Origin: a bacterium
GTDB taxonomy: Bacteria > ARS69
Direction of reading: 5' to 3'
Assembly: GCA_025774865.1 (NCBI GenBank)
Contig: JALGZO010000623.1
Location: 1 to 5,162, forward strand
DNA length: 5,162 nucleotides
Of the stretch, positions 1 through 5,162 are shown one piece after another; within the stretch, counting starts at the first letter, position 1, and every line of letters starts with the position of its first letter. The notes beneath the pieces are model-generated. The model saw only the letters and a list, made by a program, of their open reading frames with translations. It was not told where the DNA came from and made no database searches. The translations under genes and the position numbers were made by a program.

Positions 1-861
1 TACCTGCACGTTGTTCCCGAGGGCGTCGGTCACGTAGAGATGACCATCGGAATCCAGCGCAATGGCTCGTGGTCTCGCGAGCGTCCCGATCCCTTGCGGT
101 GACGAGCCGAAGCTGAAGAGAAAGCGTCCGTCCAGGTCGAATGCCTGGACGGCGAAGTGGAAGCTGTCCACGACGTAGACCACGTTGTCAGGGCTGATCG
201 CGATACCGAGGGGGTGGTAGAACTCTCCCTGCGCGTCCCCCCTTTGGCCGAAGCTTCCGAGCAGGCTACCCTCGAGGTCGAAGATCTTGACCGTGTGAAG
301 GCGGGTATCCACCACGTAGAGGCGTTCCCCGTCGGGGCCGAGCGCCAGGCCCACGGGGCCCGCCAGCTCGTCGTCGGACCCGATAAAGCGGAGGAAGCGT
401 CCTTCTTCATCGAAGATCACGACCTTGCCGAGCCCCGCATCGGCCACGTAAACGCGACCACGGTCGTCCAGAACCAGGCTGATCGGCTCGACGAGTGCGC
501 CGTGAGGTCCCAGGGAGTTGAAGAATCGAAGGCGCCCCGTACCCAGATCGAACCTCATCACGCCCTTGCGGGCGGTGTCCACGACATGCAGCTTGTCGCC
601 GTCGTCGCAGGCAATGCCGTAGGGCTTGGCCAGGGATTGATCCGCCGGAGCGCCGAAGAGGAAGTCCTTCAGCCGGGCCGACACGCTTCGGGGAAGACTC
701 GCGCTCCCGTAGATGCTCCTTTGATAAGTGATCATGGGCTCGGCCGGCGGCGGGGGCCAGCTGATGTCGGCCGTTGGTGAGGGCGCACGGCTGCAGCCTG
801 CCGTCGCCGCCAGGGCGACGAGAGTACTCGCCAAGAGCCGGATGTCGCGCTTGTCCATCAT
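1..861 (-). CDS. NHL-repeat six-bladed beta-propeller, probable lipoprotein (3' end beyond the window)
   Basis: 287 codons are present and the frame is still open at base 1, so the C-terminus is missing. Residues 7-22 are a hydrophobic signal segment ending in T-A-G-C, so Cys23 could be lipidated. The lipobox is imperfect because Thr replaces Leu at -3. A Pro-rich linker follows (WPPPP at 35-39), then NHL-type blades near 78-113, 124-160, 167-204, 215-251 and 262-287. Each reads roughly P-x-G-I-A-x-D-x-x-G-x-x-Y-V-x-D-x-x-x-x-x-V-x-x-F-D-x-x-G. Five blades are visible and a sixth probably lies beyond the edge. The ATG overlaps the upstream cytochrome stop by one base (TGATG) with no clear Shine-Dalgarno, so translation is probably coupled. 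A second ATG at 858 is possible. NHL propellers are generally binding or scaffold modules. An outer-membrane or periplasmic partner of the adjacent cytochromes is inference. Confidence 0.87.
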   Translation of the reverse strand, partial: MMDKRDIRLLASTLVALAATAGCSRAPSPTADISWPPPPAEPMITYQRSIYGSASLPRSVSARLKDFLFGAPADQSLAKPYGIACDDGDKLHVVDTARKGVMRFDLGTGRLRFFNSLGPHGALVEPISLVLDDRGRVYVADAGLGKVVIFDEEGRFLRFIGSDDELAGPVGLALGPDGERLYVVDTRLHTVKIFDLEGSLLGSFGQRGDAQGEFYHPLGIAISPDNVVYVVDSFHFAVQAFDLDGRFLFSFGSSPQGIGTLARPRAIALDSDGHLYVTDALGNNVQV

Positions 862-2045
862 CACTGTTGGTCCGGATGGCACCCGACACAGGTGCTCTCT
901 TCGTCCGTGCGCAGCAGGTGCTTGGCCGCGCTGTAGTGCGGATCGTGGCAGCTCACGCATTCCAGCTGTCCACCCACCGTGAGACGCAGGCTGTACTGTT
1001 CCTTTCTTCTCGGCTTCACGTTGTACGGATGACCGTGATACGCGAGATCTTCCTCCTCGGTGTGGCAGTTGATACAGAGTTCCTGGGAGTCCTTCACCAG
1101 CACCCATCGGTTGTTCGTCGCGTGGGGATCGTGGCAGGCGGTACAGGTCCCCCCGGCGAACGGATGGTGCACGGTGCCTTGCTCGCCCAGTTCGGCGAGA
1201 TCTGAATGGCAGTAGAGACACAGGAGCGGCACGGGACTCTGCAGACTCTTGTCGTAGCGAGAGCCGTGCGGATCGTGACAGATCGTACAGGCCCCTCCGG
1301 CCACCGGGCCGTGAATGTACTGCTGCGCGAATTCCCCGATCTTGTCCTTGTGGCACCGATAGCAAGGGTTCATGTCGGAATAGACGCCGGCCGAACGGAA
1401 CGTCAGGTCCTCGGCCACTCGATGACAACCCACGCACTCGCCTTGCTGCCCGGACCCCAGGTGCATGCGGAACCGTTCCCGGATCACGCCGTGGCATTCG
1501 AAGCACCGCTCGCTGTCGCTAATCACTGACTCCTCCTGCCCGACGTGACAGCCCACGCAGAGCGTCGGGGACTCCGTCCCGTGGAACGAATAGCCCTCGA
1601 AGAGGCGCTCGTACTTTCCCGGGCTGCGTGGCCCGCACAGTACTTCGACCGAACCTGCTTTCTCGTCCGCGAGAGATCCGTCGCTGTCCAACGGGATCAA
1701 CTCGATGTTGTTGAGCCCGTACGGAAGCCAGACCAGCGTGTGGAACACGGAGTCCTTCACCGCCACGGTCTCGGTCCGCACCCCGTTGAGCCGCACCTCG
1801 ACGGCCGTTGATCCCCCACGACCGACGACGTGCAACCGGTCCCGTTCGGTGCTGACGTGTTCCGGTGGTGTCAGCACCTCGAGTCCCACGGCGGTCACGG
1901 GTCGCGACGCCAGCCCCAGTACGAGGTATGACAAGATGCCGAACTTCTTCGCGTGATTCTCCTTCCACCAAGGCAGACGCACGTTGGGTCCGGAGATCTC
2001 CCCCGGACCCAACGGATTAGCCAACTCTGTCGGACTGCCGATCAT
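861..2045 (-). CDS. Decaheme c-type cytochrome with N-terminal Ig-like domain
   Basis: Predicted secreted electron-transfer protein. Counting from the ATG at 2045 (394 aa), CXXCH motifs begin at residues 163, 181, 204, 228, 253, 276, 301, 324, 363 and 386, ten in all. Three are CHDPH doubled-CXXCH forms. The heme region holds eleven further His (155, 195, 245, 260, 293, 294, 308, 337, 339, 370, 376), enough for bis-His ligation of ten hemes. Residues 56-137 are heme-free and resemble an Ig-like beta-sandwich (V-R-L-N-G, then F-H-T-L-V, then G-L-N-N-I-E). A Sec signal lies at about 33-52: KK, the hydrophobic run FGILSYLVLGLA, then V-T-A as cleavage site. The start is uncertain. ATG 2045 is used here because it is the only in-frame ATG after the upstream stop, but it puts 32 odd residues before the KK. 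A strong AAGGAG at 1959-1964 points to initiation near 1952. GTG 1982 is another option. The product is firm; the N-terminus is not. Confidence 0.92.
   Translation of the reverse strand: MIGSPTELANPLGPGEISGPNVRLPWWKENHAKKFGILSYLVLGLASRPVTAVGLEVLTPPEHVSTERDRLHVVGRGGSTAVEVRLNGVRTETVAVKDSVFHTLVWLPYGLNNIELIPLDSDGSLADEKAGSVEVLCGPRSPGKYERLFEGYSFHGTESPTLCVGCHVGQEESVISDSERCFECHGVIRERFRMHLGSGQQGECVGCHRVAEDLTFRSAGVYSDMNPCYRCHKDKIGEFAQQYIHGPVAGGACTICHDPHGSRYDKSLQSPVPLLCLYCHSDLAELGEQGTVHHPFAGGTCTACHDPHATNNRWVLVKDSQELCINCHTEEEDLAYHGHPYNVKPRRKEQYSLRLTVGGQLECVSCHDPHYSAAKHLLRTDEESTCVGCHPDQQ
1959..1964 (-). promoter_or_regulatory. Strong Shine-Dalgarno (AAGGAG) before the Ig-decaheme cytochrome
   Basis: The minus strand reads AAGGAG, then AATCAC, then GCG AAG AAG TTC in the reading frame of the cytochrome. 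With a six-base spacer, the expected start codon is GCG at 1952-1950. A GTG there would open a typical signal peptide beginning M-K-K-F-G-I-L. The first cytochrome of the cluster uses just this arrangement (AAGGAGG, 7 bases, GTG AAA CGG). Assignment as the functional ribosome binding site is inference, because no canonical start codon follows it. Confidence 0.55.
1982..2014 (-). repeat. Perfect 12-bp inverted repeat (intercistronic hairpin)
   Basis: Arms CGTTGGGTCCGG (1982-1993) and CCGGACCCAACG (2003-2014) are exactly complementary around a 9-base loop. The stem is GC-rich and should fold stably in the transcript. It lies between the stop of the first cytochrome (2056) and the AAGGAG at 1959-1964, leaving 17 bases between hairpin and Shine-Dalgarno. 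No T-run follows on either strand, so it is not a classical intrinsic terminator. A role in mRNA stability, processing or partial attenuation is inference. Confidence 0.75.
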
Positions 2046-2055
2046 GCCGTCCGGT

Positions 2056-3201
2056 CTAGTTCGTCGAATGGCAGGCCTGGCAGATCTCGTTGTTCGAGTT
2101 GTCATCTCTCAGCAGGTATGCCGGAGTCGTCTGGAACCCCTGACGGTGCACCGAGTGGCACGACTCGCATACCATCTCGTTGGCCGTCGCACTGGCCCAG
2201 TCAGCTCCCGCCACACCATCCTCGTCGATCTGGTTTGCCCAGGGCAGAGCCGGATTCAGCCCGCTGTTCATGTTCACGTCAGCCGGTTGGCCCGTGTAGT
2301 GAGTATTCGCGCCGACCGCCGGCGCTCCAGCCTGACTATGGCAGGACAGGCAGTAGGCCGAGTTGGTGTTGTCAGCCATCAGGAGATACCCGGCGGCGGT
2401 CCCCGTCGGGTCGTGAACGTCGTGGCACTTGTCGCACCCACCGACCGGCGTTCCACCCGTCGTGGAGGTCGTCGGGTGCTTCCACTCCGTGCCATCATTC
2501 GTCGACTCGGAGTAGTCGAAGACGTCGGTAGCCGCCACGCCGCCGCTACCCACCGTTCCCTCGGCCGGGGCGGTGCCGTTGTGGCAGGAGATGCAGAAAT
2601 CCCCGTAGTAGGCCCCGGGTTGATTGTCATCCAGGAGGACGGGGTTCGTCAGACCCGCTGGATTCGTCGTCTGGGGCGTCGCCCCGTGCACCGAGTGGCA
2701 CTGAACACACGTGAACGTGGTTCCGTTCGTGAAGTGCGTGATGCCCGCGGTGTGGTCCCCGAGACCCTCAGCGCCAGGAAACTGCGTCGCGTCGTGACAC
2801 GTTTCGCAGTAACTGTTGTTGGTCTCCGTGACTACCAGGAACCGACCCGTGGTGTTCGGGTTCTGATTGTGCACGTCGTGGCAGGACCCGGACGGCCCAC
2901 TGCAGTCCGCACCGACCGTGATGTGTTGTTCGAGCAGAGTGTTGAACGCTGTCGTCGCTCCGATGCTTGTCACGGAACCGTCGTGGCAGGTGTAGCAAAG
3001 ATCCTGCACTCCAGTGAAGGTCCCGCTCGGTGTACTCGCCCAGAGCTTGTCGCCCAGAGCATTGTGCGGGATATGACAGGCGAAGCAGAGTTTCTCACCC
3101 GTCCCCGTCAAGTCGTGGTCCGACCCTTGGATGCCCGCGAGACCCACGACAGGAGTCACGAGCACCGCCAGTCCGGCGGTGATAACCAGGAACCGTTTCA
3201 C
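2056..3201 (-). CDS. Secreted multiheme cytochrome c, five doubled-CXXCH units (nine CXXCH plus one CX6CH)
   Basis: 381 aa from a GTG start chosen because AAGGAGG precedes it by 7 bases; an upstream ATG at 3228 lacks such a site. The signal peptide is K-R, the hydrophobic run to about residue 19, and G-L-A as probable cleavage site near 22. CXXCH motifs begin at 39, 69, 132, 165, 203, 256, 284, 345 and 374. A tenth site, CSGPSGSCH, covers 100-108. The protein is five repeats, each with an upstream His (29, 93, 156, 242, 301), a C-x-x-C-H-x-x-H (extra His 46, 111, 172, 263, 352) and a second CXXCH usually 24-26 residues on (34 in unit 3). A recurrent D-N-x-N segment precedes several second sites. 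This is the doubled-CXXCH cytochrome class, acting in the periplasm or outside the cell. It is Asn/Thr/Gly-rich, with no lipobox or extra membrane segment. The electron donor and acceptor cannot be read from the sequence. Confidence 0.94.
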   Translation of the reverse strand: MKRFLVITAGLAVLVTPVVGLAGIQGSDHDLTGTGEKLCFACHIPHNALGDKLWASTPSGTFTGVQDLCYTCHDGSVTSIGATTAFNTLLEQHITVGADCSGPSGSCHDVHNQNPNTTGRFLVVTETNNSYCETCHDATQFPGAEGLGDHTAGITHFTNGTTFTCVQCHSVHGATPQTTNPAGLTNPVLLDDNQPGAYYGDFCISCHNGTAPAEGTVGSGGVAATDVFDYSESTNDGTEWKHPTTSTTGGTPVGGCDKCHDVHDPTGTAAGYLLMADNTNSAYCLSCHSQAGAPAVGANTHYTGQPADVNMNSGLNPALPWANQIDEDGVAGADWASATANEMVCESCHSVHRQGFQTTPAYLLRDDNSNNEICQACHSTN

Positions 3202-3303
3202 TGCACTTCCTCCTTCTCTTGCAGTCATCGCTGGGCGCTAGACCGGTTTTCCGGGACCAGGCGGATGTCCCGATGATCATGAGCTAGGTGTTCCGAATTG
3301 ATC
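3202..3303 (-). other. 102-base intergenic gap with a small hairpin
   Basis: This gap separates the FN3-NHL gene from the first cytochrome. It contains a 6-bp dyad, CGGGAC (3252-3257) and GTCCCG (3267-3272), around a 9-base loop. An overlapping alternative pairing is CCGG-TTTT-CCGG near 3243-3254. There is no run of T after either, so no intrinsic terminator is called. I see no convincing promoter. Read-through from the upstream gene is likely but not shown. Confidence 0.4.
3209..3215 (-). promoter_or_regulatory. Shine-Dalgarno (AAGGAGG) fixing the GTG start of the five-unit cytochrome
   Basis: AAGGAGG on the minus strand lies seven bases before the GTG at 3201-3199. It overrides the upstream in-frame ATG at 3228, which would add nine polar residues before the signal peptide and has no comparable site. 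Confidence 0.85.
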
Positions 3304-4842
3304 TCATCCAACCGCAAGAACGATCACCTCGTTCTGCAGGCGGTTCACCACGTAGAACCGCCCATCCTTGAAGAGCATTCCTCGCGGGGAGGAGAACGCC
3401 CACTCGTCCTCGAGCGTTCCCAGGGCGGACCTCACCTCTCCCTCCGGAGTGAAACTTTGAATCATGTTCGCCATCGAGTCGGACACCCAGATCCGACCGC
3501 TCTCGTCGACTGCGATTCCTTTCGGGCGCGCAAACGTGCCCGCTGACTGGCCGACCTCGCCGAAACTGTTCAGAAACTTGCCTTCCATGTCGAAGACCTG
3601 GACCCGGCAATTGATCACGTCGACCACGCAGATCTTCCCCGACGGTGTGACCGTCAACTCGTCCGGGAAGTTGAACTGCCCCTCTTCGTCGCCGCGTGTC
3701 CCGACAGAGAGCTGAATTGCCCCGTTCTTGTCCGTGATCAGAAAGCGGTGGTTTCCGGTGTCCGTCAGGACGAGACGGCCGTCGTCGAGCACGTGCATTC
3801 CGTTGGGTCTCAGCGCGACGTTGCCGGACCCCGTGTCGACTCGAATCCGACGCAGGAAGCGACCGTCCGGACTGAAGACCTGGATGTCGTTGCGCTTGAC
3901 GTCCGAGACGTAGACCTCGTCTTTCCCGTCGATGAAGAGCGTGAAGGGAAAGAGGAAGCCCCCATCCTCGTAGTCCATTCCCTCGACGGCCGCGATCTTC
4001 TCCCCGACGGTATGGCTGTACTTCCCGCTGGGATCGAAGCACTGCACGATGCCGTTCAAGGTGTCCGTGACGTAGATCGCGCCCTGGGAGTTCACGGCAA
4101 TGTCGGCCGGCTGATTCATGGCGCCCGCGGAACCGGCCTGGTTGATCTTGAAGAGCTGCCTCAGAGCCACCGGCTCCAGTTCCACCCGGTTCTGCTCCGC
4201 GAGCATTGCCTCTTGCTCCGCGAGACTGATGCCGAACCTGACGCTTTCCTCCGCCGAGAGCTCCGTCTCCTCGAACTCCGCGTTCAGGGCGGACAGGACG
4301 TAGTAGTAGGTCGTTCCCTTTTCGAGATTCGTACGATCCACATACCGTGCGCCCTGGGCGTTGCCCACGACTTCGAAGTCCGCGCCCGGTGTCGTGGAGC
4401 GGAAGATGTTGTAGGCGACGGCACCCGGAACGGGATCCCATCGGAGCATGACTCTCTCACCGTCCACCCGCAGTCCGACCCACGTTGGCGGCACGAAACC
4501 GCCGGCATCGCCGGGGATGGTCACGGACTTCTCTGCCGAGAAGACCTCCACTCCGCCTTCGACGATGGCGATCTTGTACTGGTAAGTGGCCCCGGGAGCG
4601 ACATCGACGTCGAAGTGGTGATCCTCGTCCGTCGTGGCGATGCTCACGAAGTCGGCGTCCGCCTTCCGGTAGACGATGTACTCCGTGACCCCTTCGATCT
4701 TCTGCCACTTGAGGCCGACTTTCCCCTTCACGAAGAAGGCGGCCACCAGCGTGGGCGAGTCCGCTTGTGCATGCGCTGAGAAGGCGACGGTCGCCGCGAG
4801 CACCAGGACGCCCAATCGGACGACCGTGATCGAACTTTTCAT
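3304..4842 (-). CDS. Secreted two-FN3 plus NHL six-bladed beta-propeller protein
   Basis: 512 aa, first gene of the cluster. The ATG at 4842 is chosen because AGGAG lies eight bases upstream and a clean signal peptide follows: K at 2, R at 9, hydrophobic 10-22, cleavage after A-Q-A at 27. Extending to the ATG at 4950 would bury this signal behind 36 odd residues. Residues 29-110 and 117-204 look like two fibronectin type III domains (L-K-W then Y-I-V-Y-R, and L-R-W then Y-N-I-F-R, with Y-Q-Y-K and Y-Y-Y-V strands). A short Glu/Ala-rich, probably helical linker spans 205-235. About six NHL blades follow near 241-280, 299-335, 345-380, 390-428, 438-476 and 485-512. There is no CXXCH, lipobox or catalytic motif. 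Both domain types typically mediate protein or carbohydrate contacts, so a secreted scaffold or docking partner for the cytochromes is inference. Confidence 0.92.
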   Translation of the reverse strand: MKSSITVVRLGVLVLAATVAFSAHAQADSPTLVAAFFVKGKVGLKWQKIEGVTEYIVYRKADADFVSIATTDEDHHFDVDVAPGATYQYKIAIVEGGVEVFSAEKSVTIPGDAGGFVPPTWVGLRVDGERVMLRWDPVPGAVAYNIFRSTTPGADFEVVGNAQGARYVDRTNLEKGTTYYYVLSALNAEFEETELSAEESVRFGISLAEQEAMLAEQNRVELEPVALRQLFKINQAGSAGAMNQPADIAVNSQGAIYVTDTLNGIVQCFDPSGKYSHTVGEKIAAVEGMDYEDGGFLFPFTLFIDGKDEVYVSDVKRNDIQVFSPDGRFLRRIRVDTGSGNVALRPNGMHVLDDGRLVLTDTGNHRFLITDKNGAIQLSVGTRGDEEGQFNFPDELTVTPSGKICVVDVINCRVQVFDMEGKFLNSFGEVGQSAGTFARPKGIAVDESGRIWVSDSMANMIQSFTPEGEVRSALGTLEDEWAFSSPRGMLFKDGRFYVVNRLQNEVIVLAVG

Positions 4843-4850
4843 GGCCCGGT

Positions 4851-4855
4851 CTCCT
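4851..4855 (-). promoter_or_regulatory. Shine-Dalgarno (AGGAG) deciding the start of the FN3-NHL gene
   Basis: AGGAG on the minus strand lies eight bases before the ATG at 4842. It supports that codon over the in-frame ATG at 4950. Confidence 0.75.
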
Positions 4856-5162
4856 GGGTCGGTCGGGCACGAGATGGGATCCGCTCTGCCCCGGATGCCC
4901 AGCCGCCTGCCCCTGAGGAAAGCCATTGTCGGATGCACGTGGGCGCGCACTTGCGTCTGTCTCGCCGAAGCACTGCGCTCAATTCTCCGAATGCAGGAAT
5001 GCGGTCGACTCGGATGACCTCGATATCGTCTGTCGAGGCCCTAGTTCACCCATCGGCAAGTGCGAATGTCGAGTCCACTACTTTGATTTGGAGAGCTATT
5101 GACCATAACTTCGTCGTAGGCCATGCGCCCACACGTGACCAAGTCCCGTCGGCGCGAACCGC
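4856..5162. other. Upstream region, no convincing gene; probable promoter region
   Basis: About 300 bases without a supportable gene on either strand. The most AT-rich stretch is about 5079-5112, a reasonable place for a promoter of the minus-strand cluster, but I find no -35/-10 pair or sigma-54 site that I would defend. A 6-bp dyad lies at 5018-5038. One minus-strand frame is open from the right edge to a TAG at 5041-5043 and could be the tail of an upstream gene. It has no recognisable motif. Confidence 0.45.
5018..5038. promoter_or_regulatory. Dyad symmetry, possible operator
   Basis: CCTCGA (5018-5023) and TCGAGG (5033-5038) are perfectly complementary around nine bases, about 175 bases upstream of the first start codon. 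The spacing would suit a dimeric regulator, but a 6-bp dyad arises easily by chance in GC-rich DNA. Assignment as an operator is inference. Confidence 0.25.

Noticed and set aside
1982-2014. The 12-bp hairpin as an intrinsic terminator
   Set aside because: No T-run follows the stem on either strand, and the next gene continues the same theme in the same direction.
2046-2105. Starting the Ig-decaheme cytochrome at the ATG at 2105
   Set aside because: It would overlap the upstream cytochrome by 50 bases, add an Arg/Thr-rich stretch, and move the signal peptide still further from the N-terminus.
861-3201. Calling either cytochrome OmcS, OmcE, OmcZ or an MtrA/MtrC-type protein
   Set aside because: Predicted heme counts of ten do not fit OmcS (six) or OmcE (four). 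The doubled CHDPH/CHxVH layout and the Ig-like domain do not let me equate them with a named protein, and no porin partner is in the window.
1984-3276. Long plus-strand open frame of 430 codons, and similar ones at 157-780 and 3748-4779
   Set aside because: They lie opposite genes with unmistakable heme motifs or NHL blades. Their translations are Arg/Val-rich with no domain pattern, as expected for mirror frames of GC-rich genes.
3284-4441. Second long minus-strand frame overlapping the FN3-NHL gene
   Set aside because: The translation is Arg/Gly-rich with no fold pattern, while the alternative frame shows a signal peptide, FN3 domains and NHL blades.
5041-5162. Tail of an upstream minus-strand gene ending in TAG at 5041-5043
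   Set aside because: About 40 open codons at a window edge, with no recognisable motif. Too short to support without the sequence beyond the edge.
1-5162. CRISPR array, tRNA, rRNA or insertion sequence
   Set aside because: No regularly spaced direct repeats, cloverleaf, rRNA segment, transposase or terminal inverted repeats were seen on reading both strands.

Overview
The window holds one compact block of four minus-strand genes, transcribed right to left, in high-GC DNA (roughly 60% or more by eye). In order of transcription they are: a secreted two-FN3 plus NHL beta-propeller protein (3304-4842); a secreted cytochrome c built of five doubled CXXCH units (2056-3201); a second multiheme cytochrome c with an N-terminal Ig-like domain and ten CXXCH motifs (861-2045, start uncertain); and an NHL beta-propeller with a probable lipoprotein signal, cut by the left edge (1-861). 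No tRNA, rRNA, CRISPR array or mobile element is visible. The plus strand is open over long stretches, but only as mirror frames of these genes.

The spacing suggests one operon. The first gap is 102 bases, the second is 10 bases (about 100 if the downstream start is the real one), and the last two genes overlap by one base in a TGATG stop-start. The second gap contains a perfect 12-bp GC-rich inverted repeat. About 320 bases upstream of the first gene (4843-5162) carry no convincing gene. They probably hold the promoter and include a 6-bp dyad, but I could not assign a promoter with confidence.

Every gene product carries an export signal (Sec-type or a probable lipobox), so the set acts outside the cytoplasm. 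Two cytochromes with ten predicted c-hemes each, flanked by two six-bladed NHL-type propellers, suggest a periplasmic or extracellular electron-transfer module. The propellers may be scaffolds, docking partners or assembly factors for the cytochromes. NHL-repeat proteins occur beside multiheme cytochromes in metal-reducing Deltaproteobacteria such as Geobacter, so the layout is recognisable as a class. The exact combination here is not one I can name. No porin, inner-membrane quinol oxidase or cytochrome-maturation gene lies in the window.

The two most interesting details are: (i) one heme site of the first cytochrome is an expanded CX6CH sitting exactly where the internal repeat predicts a CXXCH; and (ii) the second cytochrome has a strong Shine-Dalgarno sequence placed correctly before a GCG codon, where a GTG start would give a textbook signal peptide.

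The organism is probably a high-GC Gram-negative bacterium rich in cytochromes (Desulfobacterota, Acidobacteriota or similar). The sequence does not settle the phylum.
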